Under the pieces are notes generated by a model. It worked only from the letters and a program-made list of their open reading frames with translations. It ran no database searches and had not been told where the DNA came from. Positions 15,093 through 22,333 of a stretch of 64,000 nt of DNA are shown piece by piece. Both the position numbers and the translations under genes were made by a program. This DNA comes from Syntrophaceae bacterium. Its GTDB lineage: Bacteria; Desulfobacterota; Syntrophia; Syntrophales; PHBD01. Position 1 is the first letter of the stretch; the number at the start of each line of letters is the position of its first letter. Where the stretch lies: the NCBI GenBank assembly GCA_013177825.1, contig JABLXX010000005.1:295734-359733 (forward strand), given 5' to 3'.

Positions 15093-16757
15093 TCAGATGG
15101 ACAGGAAGCGGTACAGGTCGTCGGGTGTATTGTATATCCCGTCGGGCCCGGCGGAGATCACAAGGGCCACATCCGGTCGATATCGAATATAGAGATAGCT
15201 GTGTCCCCACGGATCTTTCACATCTCCGCCCGGTATCTTCTTGTCGGGCAGGGGGTCGGGAAATGTTGCACTCGCTACAATTCCCTTCTGATACAGGGAC
15301 ATGATGATAGAGCCCATTTCATTCTCGGCCCTTGTCTTCTGACTGTACTCAACGAGTGACAACCACCACCGCAATTCCCGCCAAGTCCGCTCGAAGCGTT
15401 CAAACAGCGTATGATTGGCGTCCAGCGAGGGGGCGCTTTCCGAAAGCATTTTCATTTCCGCGGCACTCAGCTCTCTTATCTCCACGGCCTTTTCATTTCT
15501 CAACAACTGAATCGCCTGCCCCTGTTTGACTTCGTGCCATTCCGCGGAGGTCTGCGCCTGGGCCGTTTCCGGATCGGTAACGTTCAAGACGCCTGTAAGC
15601 ACGGATACATCGGTGATGACGGCATCGGGTTGGTGATCTACGGAAAAGATTGTTCCCCGAACTCCGCATGTTGCATTCGGGGTCGACACCTCGATCTTGA
15701 AGATCGTTTTGTCTTTGAATCTCTTCAACTTTGCCGAGACGATGTTTACGAATATCTTGCCTTTGGCGACAAAGCCCTGGATCCGGCTTGTCTTTTTGGG
15801 TTTTTCCTCCAGCCTGACCGTGCTGTTTTTCGCAATCCGGACGATCATCCCCTCATCCGTCAGGAGATCGACCGTGGAGTCGGAGCCCGTCTCGATGATG
15901 ATTCTGGATCCGGCGGCGATAACGGTGCCCTCCTTCAGCGGGGTCCATTCTCCATCGACTTGGAAAGTGAGTCCCTTGCCTTTTGCCTGATCGCCCGTAT
16001 ACTCGGTCTGGTACTTCATGTAGGCGCGGCCTTCAACTTTCGTTACGACATACTCGTTATCGTTGATGATTCCCAAACCCGGTATCGGAACGGCAAAAAA
16101 GAACGCAACAGCGATCAAAAGGAGGGCAAGGCCGGCCTTTATTTTGAATGTTCTGCTTTCCAGCAGACCTCTTATCTTCGAAGTCTCGGCCAGGGTCTCA
16201 CGCCGGTCGAACCCCTCCTCGCGCCGGTCGAACCCTGCCAGACGCCGGTCAGCCCCCTCCTGACGCCGGTCGTACCCCGCCTTGCGCCGCTCGACTCCCT
16301 GATAGTCGGTCAGGGCCTCCTTACGCCGGTCGGACCCCTCCTCGCGCCGGTCGAACCCCTCCTCACGCCGGTCGGCCCCCTCCTGCCGCCGGTCATACCC
16401 CTCCTTACGCCGGTCGTACCCCTTTTCCTGCAGGGTTTTCTCGCAGGCGTCCGATAATTCCTGCATGGACAATCCTGATTCTTTTGTAGATCCCACACGG
16501 CGGTCGAGCCCCTCATATTCGGTCGGGGCATTTTTTCGCCGGTCGAACTCCTCCTTGCGCCGCTCGATTCCCTGATAGTCGGTCGAGGCCTCCTTGCGCC
16601 GATCGTACCCCTTTTCCCGCAGGGTTTTCTCGCAGGCGTCCGATAATTCCTGCATGGACACTTCGGATTCTTTCGTCACAAAGACCTCTTTCCTCGAGGG
16701 CTGCGACTGCGCCGGCTGGCGGGATGAATCATCCTCATTCGACTTGGTGGATTCCAT
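15093..16757 (-). CDS. FecR-domain membrane protein with [DE]RR heptad repeats and GspG-like C-terminus
   Basis: 554 residues; AGAGGAGG 9 bases before the ATG. Residues 1-200 are cytoplasmic by prediction and hold 14 [DE]RR motifs, two runs of five at exactly 7-residue spacing (115-143 and 156-184), plus a 29-residue unit present twice (28-56 and 91-119, three differences). One membrane helix at about 206-227. Residues 235-400 are a FecR-type beta domain (VEGRAYM..., STVDLLTDEGMIVRIAKNSTVRL, TPNATCGVRGTIFSV) on the periplasmic side. The end (KDPWGHSYLYI...ISAGPDGIYNTPDDL) matches the Ca-binding C-terminus of GspG-type major pseudopilins. It faces the minor-pilin operon, so a structural or regulatory link is likely. 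I know no described protein with this architecture. Confidence 0.8.
   Translation of the reverse strand: MESTKSNEDDSSRQPAQSQPSRKEVFVTKESEVSMQELSDACEKTLREKGYDRRKEASTDYQGIERRKEEFDRRKNAPTEYEGLDRRVGSTKESGLSMQELSDACEKTLQEKGYDRRKEGYDRRQEGADRREEGFDRREEGSDRRKEALTDYQGVERRKAGYDRRQEGADRRLAGFDRREEGFDRRETLAETSKIRGLLESRTFKIKAGLALLLIAVAFFFAVPIPGLGIINDNEYVVTKVEGRAYMKYQTEYTGDQAKGKGLTFQVDGEWTPLKEGTVIAAGSRIIIETGSDSTVDLLTDEGMIVRIAKNSTVRLEEKPKKTSRIQGFVAKGKIFVNIVSAKLKRFKDKTIFKIEVSTPNATCGVRGTIFSVDHQPDAVITDVSVLTGVLNVTDPETAQAQTSAEWHEVKQGQAIQLLRNEKAVEIRELSAAEMKMLSESAPSLDANHTLFERFERTWRELRWWLSLVEYSQKTRAENEMGSIIMSLYQKGIVASATFPDPLPDKKIPGGDVKDPWGHSYLYIRYRPDVALVISAGPDGIYNTPDDLYRFLSI
16197..16418 (-). repeat. In-frame 21-bp coding repeats ([DE]RR heptads)
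   Basis: Tandem 21-base units, visible on the plus strand as repeated CGCCGGTCG[AT]-type blocks, encode residues 114-187 of the FecR protein. A shorter copy set lies at 16500-16607. The repeat keeps frame throughout, so selection acts on the protein. Confidence 0.85.
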
Positions 16758-16815
16758 AGGACCGAACCTCCTCTGGAAGCTTGCGGAATGTCAGGAAAGT
16801 GGTTTAATCGGCGGC

Positions 16816-16844
16816 AATGTACTGAAAATGGCGGCGAGAGTCGA
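16816..16844 (-). promoter_or_regulatory. Possible promoter of the FecR-domain gene
   Basis: Minus strand TCGACT (16839-16844), 17-bp spacer, TACATT (16816-16821), about 60 bases before the start codon. Each box matches the sigma70 consensus at only 4 of 6 positions. Confidence 0.35.
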
Positions 16845-16980
16845 GGTGTTTTTTTTAAGAAGAATGCTTCATTCTGGACGCTTCATGGCCGGGATCGACG
16901 GTTTAAGAATGGTTCTCGCCGGAGGGCACAAGAGTGGCCGACATGATTCCCGATTCGGAATCCGGATGACCGGCAATGCT

Positions 16981-18081
16981 CTATCTGTTTAAATGATTTG
17001 CCACCGTGTTTCGGTCAATGGTCAGGACAGGCTTGCCGTCGCCGGTTTTCGTGATCCCTTCCGACTGGTATGGATTAAATTCATAATCAGCGATAATTCG
17101 CCCAAAAACTTCCCGCAAGGCCCGCGCACCGATGCGCAGATCATCCAGGGCGTAGGTAGCGATCAGGTCAAGGGCATCGTCTGTGATCCGTATCTCGATG
17201 CCCATGGACTCGAAGTATTCACGGGCGTATTGAAACGGGGAATCCTCGGCCTGCAGCATGATCTGCTTCAAATCGGTCTTGCGGAGATTGTCCAGCACGG
17301 CAATGGTACTGAAGCGAGAGATGAACTGCGGGTACATCCCGTACGTGAACAGGTCGGAAAGCTTGAGAGATTCCTTGAGGCTGAAACGGACTTTATAGCG
17401 GATGCCTCCCTGGTCATCCAGTTGCGCGGTCTCCCTGAACATCCTCTCATCGCCGTGCCTGGCGATCAGGTCGTGAACCTGATCGTGGAGCTCCTCGAAT
17501 GCGCCGCCACAGATGAACAGCATCCTGGAGGTATCGATGGGCAGCTTCACTTTGCGCTTGCCGTCCTCTTCATACAGTCCCGTTTCCAGGAGAATCGTCT
17601 CACCCTCCAGCAAGGTCAGGAGAGATTGCTGAATGCTGATTCCCGTCGGATTGATCTTGCCGGATATCTTGGAGGATATCTTGTCGATCTCGTCGATGCA
17701 GACCGTGGCGTTTTCAATGTATTCCTTCATTTCCTCTGCGGTGGCCTTGAATCCTGTCGCTGCCAGGACTTCCGATTCAAGATTCTTGAACAGCCGGATG
17801 GTGTTGATTGTCCCCTCCTGATCCATCAGCATGTTGGCATTGGTGATGGTCATGATTTTGAACGGATCCAGTCCTTCATGTTCTTTGTAAAACTGCTGAA
17901 TCGACTTCATGATCGTGGTCTTGCCGGTGCCGCTGTTGCCGATCAGGAGCACGCTTCCCAACCGAAGGCCTTGAATGTGCTTGTAGAGTGCCACGGAGAT
18001 CTTCCTGAGCACATCCTCCTGACCCAGGACCTTGCCGGATAAATACTGGAAGATATCAACAGGGAAATATGCCTTTGTCAT
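16981..18081 (-). CDS. ClpX-derived AAA+ ATPase without zinc finger, pore loop or ClpP loop
   Basis: 366 residues. Walker A GNSGTGKTT at about residue 48, Walker B TVCIDEIDKI at about 131, ClpX-like FICGGAFEEL, and sensor-2 GARALREVFGRI near the end, so it belongs to the ClpX branch of AAA+ proteins. It lacks the N-terminal Cys4 zinc domain, the GYVG substrate pore loop (that place reads NANMLMDQEG) and the IGF ClpP-docking loop. It is therefore unlikely to feed ClpP and more likely remodels a specific partner. Independent promoter; next gene on the same strand is the FecR-domain protein, 223 bases downstream. Substrate unknown. Confidence 0.85.
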   Translation of the reverse strand: MTKAYFPVDIFQYLSGKVLGQEDVLRKISVALYKHIQGLRLGSVLLIGNSGTGKTTIMKSIQQFYKEHEGLDPFKIMTITNANMLMDQEGTINTIRLFKNLESEVLAATGFKATAEEMKEYIENATVCIDEIDKISSKISGKINPTGISIQQSLLTLLEGETILLETGLYEEDGKRKVKLPIDTSRMLFICGGAFEELHDQVHDLIARHGDERMFRETAQLDDQGGIRYKVRFSLKESLKLSDLFTYGMYPQFISRFSTIAVLDNLRKTDLKQIMLQAEDSPFQYAREYFESMGIEIRITDDALDLIATYALDDLRIGARALREVFGRIIADYEFNPYQSEGITKTGDGKPVLTIDRNTVANHLNR

Positions 18082-18135
18082 AAACGTTCACCTGTACCGA
18101 TCCTTAGTGATGGGAACCTGCTTCTATTGACGGAA

Positions 18136-18164
18136 ACCATAAGCAAATCATTCCCATATGTCAA
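18136..18164 (-). promoter_or_regulatory. Promoter of the ClpX-like ATPase gene
   Basis: Minus strand TTGACA (18159-18164), 17-bp spacer, TATGGT (18136-18141), about 55 bases before the start codon. Confidence 0.75.
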
Positions 18165-18222
18165 TCATAACAAACCAGATAACAAGAGGTTACAATTTGA
18201 CGTGGGTTGACCAAACACTCCG

Positions 18223-18267
18223 CTGCAGAATGGGGGACGGATTTGAAATCCGTCCCCCATTCTGCAG
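18223..18267. repeat. 45-bp perfect palindrome (dispersed element)
   Basis: Arms of 22 bp around a single G, beginning CTGCAGAATGGGGG and with the same GACGGATTT/AAATCCGTC core as the terminator at 15034-15070. It sits just upstream of the ClpX-like gene and just past the tRNA-Leu terminator, without its own T tract. A REP-like or terminator-derived element. Confidence 0.85.
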
Positions 18268-18276
18268 CCAAAAATG

Positions 18277-18310
18277 AGAAGGGGGACAGGTTTTAACCTG
18301 TCCCCCTTCT
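18277..18310 (-). terminator. Terminator of tRNA-Leu
   Basis: 16-bp perfect stem AGAAGGGGGACAGGTT with a TT loop, starting 8 bases past the tRNA 3' end and followed on the minus strand by CTCATTTTTGG. The stem is far longer than needed and resembles the neighbouring palindrome in its GGGGGAC base. Confidence 0.75.
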
Positions 18311-18317
18311 TTATTCA

Positions 18318-18404
18318 TGGTGCCGAAGCCGGGATTTGAACCCGGACGGGCGTGGCCCACTACCCCCTCAAGATAGCGTGTCTACCAAGTTCCACCACTT
18401 CGGC
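18318..18404 (-). tRNA. tRNA-Leu (anticodon GAG), CCA encoded
   Basis: Class II tRNA with a long variable arm; acceptor GCCGAAG/CTTCGGC, D-arm GTGGAACTTGGTAGACAC, anticodon loop TTGAGGG giving GAG, T-loop GGTTCAAATCC, then A and CCA. Confidence 0.95.
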
Positions 18405-18472
18405 ATGATCTTCTTTTTCGCTTCTTCTCCGGGAAGTTACCATCCCGGAAGCCTTTGTCTTACAGGGGCGCA

Positions 18473-18501
18473 AGACTACAGGGTCCGGCGTTTTTTGTCA
18501 A
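18473..18501 (-). promoter_or_regulatory. Promoter of tRNA-Leu
   Basis: Minus strand TTGACA (18496-18501), 17-bp spacer, TAGTCT (18473-18478), just past the secG stop codon. The -10 box is weak (3 of 6), and the predicted leader is about 60 bases. Confidence 0.5.
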
Positions 18502-18532
18502 CCCGAAAACCGCTCGCAGACAGGCAGCCCGG

Positions 18533-18904
18533 CTACTTTGCGGCCGGTGCGGCAGGAGCGGGCGTCGGTGCTGCGGGTCCCTGCGTTCCCTGTGCAGCCG
18601 GTGCTGCAGGAAGCTGTGGGGCCGGCTGAGCTTTTTCCGCCGCGGGCCGGGCACCGCCCTTCATGACGGAGCTGGCTCCCTGGAAAGTCGGATGGGAAAG
18701 CACGAGGGACGTCAGCATAAAGATAACGGCCACGGCGGTCGTCATCTTGCTCAGGAAAGTCCCCGGTCCACTGCTTCCGAAGACGGTCTGGCTCGATCCC
18801 CCGAAGGCGGCTCCCATATTGGCACCCTTCCCCGCCTGGAGAAGCACCACGGCGATAAGAACGAGGCACATCAGGATGTGAATGATACTGATCAAGGTTT
18901 GCAC
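18533..18904 (-). CDS. secG: Preprotein translocase subunit SecG
   Basis: 123 residues. Two membrane helices at about 3-22 and 55-75, linked by the SecG loop (LLQAGKGANMGAAFGGSSQTVFGSSG). Accessory part of the SecYEG channel in the inner membrane. Residues 85-123 are an Ala/Pro-rich tail, a common SecG extension. It follows tpiA by 15 bases; gap-tpiA-secG is a common bacterial order and probably one operon from the gap promoter. Confidence 0.96.
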   Translation of the reverse strand: MQTLISIIHILMCLVLIAVVLLQAGKGANMGAAFGGSSQTVFGSSGPGTFLSKMTTAVAVIFMLTSLVLSHPTFQGASSVMKGGARPAAEKAQPAPQLPAAPAAQGTQGPAAPTPAPAAPAAK

Positions 18905-18919
18905 GGAAGAAAGCTCCTT

Positions 18920-19678
18920 TTATCCTTGTTGATAGCGAATGATCCTTGAGAAGGACTCAATGTTCAGACTCGCCCCCCCCACAAGGGCCCCGTTTATCTC
19001 TTTGCTTTCCATCAGCCGGTCTATGTTCTCCGGCGTGACGCTTCCTCCGTAGAGGATCGTGAGATCGACGGATTGCGTCTCTCCAAAAAGCGCCGCGACA
19101 CGGCACCGGATGAAGGCATGAACCTCTTCGGCCTGTTCCGGCGTGGCCGTTCGCCCGGTTCCGATGGCCCAGACGGGCTCATAGGCGACAATGCACCGGC
19201 CTATATCACCGGCATCCAAATTCTTCAACCCCGCATTTATCTGTCCGGCGATAACGGAGAATGCATCTCCCGCTTCCCGCTGGTCCAGGGTCTCGCCGAC
19301 GCAAAGGATCGGAGTCAATCCCGCCTTCAGGACCGCGATCAGTTTCCGGTTGATCCGTGAATCTTCCTCGCCGAAGATCTTGCGGCGCTCCGAGTGACCC
19401 ACAATGACATAACGGCACCCCGCATCCGCCAGCATGCCGGCGGATATCTCACCCGTGAAAGCGCCCTTGGGCTCGTCGCAGACATTCTGGGCACCCACGC
19501 CGACGGGAGAATCCGCCAGAACCCGGGAAACCGGCCAGAGGGCCGTGAACGGCGGTGCGATCGCAATGTCCCGGTCGATGGACTCCGGAAACAGCTCCCG
19601 GAGCCGCCGGGCATAATCCACAGCCTCGCCCACGTTCATGTGCATCTTCCAGTTCCCGGCGATCAAGGGTCTTGGCAT
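18920..19678 (-). CDS. tpiA: Triosephosphate isomerase
   Basis: 252 residues, normal length. It interconverts dihydroxyacetone phosphate and glyceraldehyde 3-phosphate. Motifs seen: GNWKMH at residue 7 (catalytic Lys), GHSERR (catalytic His), AYEPVWAIGTG (catalytic Glu) and the phosphate loop LYGGSV near the end. Nine bases after gap, in the same operon; cytoplasmic glycolysis and gluconeogenesis. Confidence 0.98.
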   Translation of the reverse strand: MPRPLIAGNWKMHMNVGEAVDYARRLRELFPESIDRDIAIAPPFTALWPVSRVLADSPVGVGAQNVCDEPKGAFTGEISAGMLADAGCRYVIVGHSERRKIFGEEDSRINRKLIAVLKAGLTPILCVGETLDQREAGDAFSVIAGQINAGLKNLDAGDIGRCIVAYEPVWAIGTGRTATPEQAEEVHAFIRCRVAALFGETQSVDLTILYGGSVTPENIDRLMESKEINGALVGGASLNIESFSRIIRYQQG

Positions 19679-19687
19679 TTCTTCCCT

Positions 19688-20698
19688 TTACAGTTTTCTG
19701 CCGACGTGAATGGCCAGGTCCCGCATGCGGCACGCGTAGCCGCTCTCGTTGTCGTACCAGGAGAAGACCTTGACGAAGTTCCCGTCGATGACGCTCGTCA
19801 GAGGGGCATCCACAATGGACGAGTAGGAACTGCTGGTAAAATCCACCGAGACCAGTTCCTCTTCGCAGTACAGTAGAATTCCCTTCATCGGGCCTTCGGC
19901 GGCTTCCTTAAAAGCTTCGTTCACCTCGTTGACCGTCACGTTCTGCCCCAACTCCGCCACGAAATCCACCACCGAGACGTTCGGGGTGGGAACGCGCATG
20001 GCCAGGCCGTCCATCTTGCCTTTCAGGTCCGGGATCACCTCGGTAACCGCCTTGGCGGCGCCGGTCGTCGTGGGAACGATGGACATGGCCGCCGCCCTGG
20101 CCCGCCGCAGGTCCTTGTGGGAGCCGTCGAGCAGGCGCTGATCCATCGTGTAGGCGTGGACCGTCGTCATGAATCCCCGTTTGATCTTGAACCGGTCGTG
20201 AAGGACCTTTACCACGGGGGCCAGACAGTTGGTCGTGCAGGAAGCGTTGGAGATGATGTGATGCTTCGCCGGATCATAGGAGGCCTCGTTGACGCCCATG
20301 ACGAAGGTTCCGTCGATCCCCTTCCCAGGAACGGCGAGAATGACCTTTTTCGCACCGGCGGCCAGATGTCCGGAAACCTCGTCCTTCTTGCGAAACTTGC
20401 CCGTCGATTCGAGGACGATGTCCACGCCGAGTTCCTTCCAGGGGAGATCCGTCAAGGGAGAGGAGACATTCGTAATGACGATCTTCCGGCCGTTCACCAC
20501 CAGGTCTTTGCCTTCTACGGCCACATCGCCCCCAAATTTCCCGTGAACCGAATCGTATTTCAGGAGATGAGCCAGAATCTCCGGCTTCGCCCGGGAATTG
20601 ATCGCTACGATTTCGATGTCGTTTTCATACCCGAGACAGGCCCGGATGAGGTAACGCCCGACCCTGCCGAATCCGTTGATCGCTGCCTTTACCGCCAT
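19688..20698 (-). CDS. gap: Glyceraldehyde-3-phosphate dehydrogenase
   Basis: 336 residues from ATG 20698 (GAGAGGT 6 bases upstream); an upstream in-frame extension to 20824 runs back over the promoter and is not real. NAD site NGFGRVGR at the N-terminus, catalytic Cys in NASCTTNCLAPV, and the C-terminal SYSSIVDAPLT and WYDNESGYA blocks. It oxidises glyceraldehyde 3-phosphate to 1,3-bisphosphoglycerate. Phosphoglycerate kinase, often the next gene, is absent here; tpiA follows directly. Confidence 0.97.
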   Translation of the reverse strand: MAVKAAINGFGRVGRYLIRACLGYENDIEIVAINSRAKPEILAHLLKYDSVHGKFGGDVAVEGKDLVVNGRKIVITNVSSPLTDLPWKELGVDIVLESTGKFRKKDEVSGHLAAGAKKVILAVPGKGIDGTFVMGVNEASYDPAKHHIISNASCTTNCLAPVVKVLHDRFKIKRGFMTTVHAYTMDQRLLDGSHKDLRRARAAAMSIVPTTTGAAKAVTEVIPDLKGKMDGLAMRVPTPNVSVVDFVAELGQNVTVNEVNEAFKEAAEGPMKGILLYCEEELVSVDFTSSSYSSIVDAPLTSVIDGNFVKVFSWYDNESGYACRMRDLAIHVGRKL

Positions 20699-20800
20699 GA
20701 TCGTACCTCTCTGTGTGCTCGTATTTGCCGGCGATCCGGATAAGGACCGGGATCGAAATCGTCCGGGTTTTCCAGCGGCCCTTTCTCGCCCGGCGGGCGG

Positions 20801-20829
20801 ATGATAACCGCCGAGACCGGCCAAGTCAA
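20801..20829 (-). promoter_or_regulatory. Promoter of gap-tpiA-secG
   Basis: Minus strand TTGACT (20824-20829), 17-bp spacer, TATCAT (20801-20806), about 100 bases before the gap start codon. Among the best sigma70 matches in the window. Confidence 0.8.
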
Positions 20830-20861
20830 CCCGTTTCTTCCCGGCTTATAACTGACGGATA

Positions 20862-21410
20862 TTACGCGAGATCACCGAATATTTCCGCAGAAAAGACGTA
20901 AATTCGAGTCGCTTCATCACGCCAGGCTTCGGCAGAAAGACCGGCTTTATGGCATGTTTCCTTAAGGAACGTTTCGGTATCCCATCCATACTCCACGGCT
21001 ACCTGGGGCAGGAGCAAACCGGACCGCGGCCCCCGGACGATGAAAAGCCCGTGGACGCCGACCCGGATTTCCCCTACATCCTGAATCTCCCTGAGCGGGG
21101 TCAGGACGGAGATCTCCACGGACAGGTCCTTCAACTCCTCCTTCCGGAGGGCTGGAAAGCGGGGATCCTCGAAGGCGGCCGCCAGGGCCATCCGCTCGAT
21201 CGTCTCGTACAGCGGCTTGACCGGCTGGATGTAGCCGATGCATCCCCGGAGCTGTCCCCGCTTTTTAAGGGTCACAAAGGCACCCCGCTTCTCCCGGAGG
21301 ATCGGGGTTGTTTCCTTCATCCCGGGCGGTGCTTTCCCCTCCAGTCCGGTCTTGATGGCCGACAGGGCCAGGTCGAGGAGCTCCTGCTTTTCTTTTTCCG
21401 TCAGTTCCAT
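20862..21410 (-). CDS. AMMECR1-domain protein (AmmeMemoRadiSam protein A)
   Basis: 182 residues from ATG 21410 (CAGGAAAG upstream; begins MELTEKEKQELLDLA as in the family). A longer in-frame start at 21473 would overlap the MEMO gene by 14 bases and has no ribosome site. AMMECR1 signatures: RGCIGY at about residue 55, AAAFEDPRFPAL, and SVLTPL. The domain is small and cytoplasmic, and its reaction has not been settled. Bacterial homologues usually travel with MEMO-like and radical SAM partners; only the MEMO partner is adjacent here. Confidence 0.85.
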   Translation of the reverse strand: MELTEKEKQELLDLALSAIKTGLEGKAPPGMKETTPILREKRGAFVTLKKRGQLRGCIGYIQPVKPLYETIERMALAAAFEDPRFPALRKEELKDLSVEISVLTPLREIQDVGEIRVGVHGLFIVRGPRSGLLLPQVAVEYGWDTETFLKETCHKAGLSAEAWRDEATRIYVFSAEIFGDLA

Positions 21411-21459
21411 GGCTTTCCTGCTTTCCGGGGACTTGCCGGAGATCCTTGTCCGTAACGAC

Positions 21460-22290
21460 TCAAGAAGCGGCATAGAAGACCGCCGAGGCGTATCCCACCA
21501 CCTCCCGCCGGTCTCCCGTCACGTCCCCCGAATTGGCGTATTTCAGAAGCTCCGCCCGGTCCGCCCCCAGGGCCCGGGCCGCCATCATCGTCGCCGCCGC
21601 CGGTCCGCCGCCGCAGGCCTCGCAGTTTCGGCGTGCCAGGTCCCGGAGCAGCCCGTCCGGGCTGAAGTTCTTCAGGTGATCGAGCACGACGGAATCGAGA
21701 CGGACGGCCTCGCTGTGCGAGTGAAAATGCGAGAGGTCGGAGCTGCCCACGACGAGCGTCCGCCGTCCTGCGACGGCTCCGGCGATCACCTCCGCCAGCA
21801 GCCGGCATGTCCGCTCGTCCTGGGTTCCCATGACCAGCGGCACGAACGAGAACTCCCCGAGGGTCTCCTGCAGAAAGGGGAGCTGAATCTCCAGGGAGTG
21901 CTCCTGCGCATGGGCGGCGGGGATCTCGGCGACCGGGCCGTCCGCGGCCAGGAGCGCCTCCGCCAGTTCCTGGTCCACCGGCACCACGCCAAGAGGGGTC
22001 TCATAACCGCTCCCCCGCCAGATTGCAACGCCGTCAAAGTGCATGCGGTGGGAGGGGGAAATAACGATCACCTTCTCATAGGACACATTCCGGACCAGTT
22101 TGTAGGCATGGGCCGCAACCTGGCCGGAATAGACATAGCCCGCGTGCGGGGCCACGATGCCGATGACGCGACCCGGAATCTCCCGGTCGGGGACGTTCCG
22201 GAAGTACGTTTCGATATCTCCCCGCAACGTCTCGGGCCGGCCGGGGTACCAGGTACCGGCCAGGATCGACCGCCGGATCTCTTTTCTCAT
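21460..22290 (-). CDS. MEMO-family protein (AmmeMemoRadiSam protein B)
   Basis: 276 residues from ATG 22290 (GGGG-rich site 6-8 bases upstream); 22323 is an in-frame alternative. MEMO motifs: APHAGYVYSG, ISPSHR, EHSLEIQLPFL, SSDLSHFH and CGGGPAAATMMAA, which carry the His/Cys metal-site residues related to extradiol dioxygenases. Human MEMO1 binds iron or copper; the bacterial role is not settled. It lies 43 bases after the CysK-CysS fusion and 49 bases before AMMECR1 on the same strand. Confidence 0.88.
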   Translation of the reverse strand: MRKEIRRSILAGTWYPGRPETLRGDIETYFRNVPDREIPGRVIGIVAPHAGYVYSGQVAAHAYKLVRNVSYEKVIVISPSHRMHFDGVAIWRGSGYETPLGVVPVDQELAEALLAADGPVAEIPAAHAQEHSLEIQLPFLQETLGEFSFVPLVMGTQDERTCRLLAEVIAGAVAGRRTLVVGSSDLSHFHSHSEAVRLDSVVLDHLKNFSPDGLLRDLARRNCEACGGGPAAATMMAARALGADRAELLKYANSGDVTGDRREVVGYASAVFYAAS

Positions 22291-22333
22291 GGCTATCGCC
22301 CCCCGCAAAGGACGGCGCGGCACGCCGCCCCGC

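Noticed and set aside
16197..16418. Regular 21-bp repeats suggesting a CRISPR array
   Set aside because: There are no unique spacers, the period equals seven codons and the reading frame is unbroken, so they are protein heptads.
20699..20824. N-terminal extension of gap
   Set aside because: It overlies the predicted promoter and the family starts at the MAVKAAINGFGRVGR sequence with its own ribosome site.
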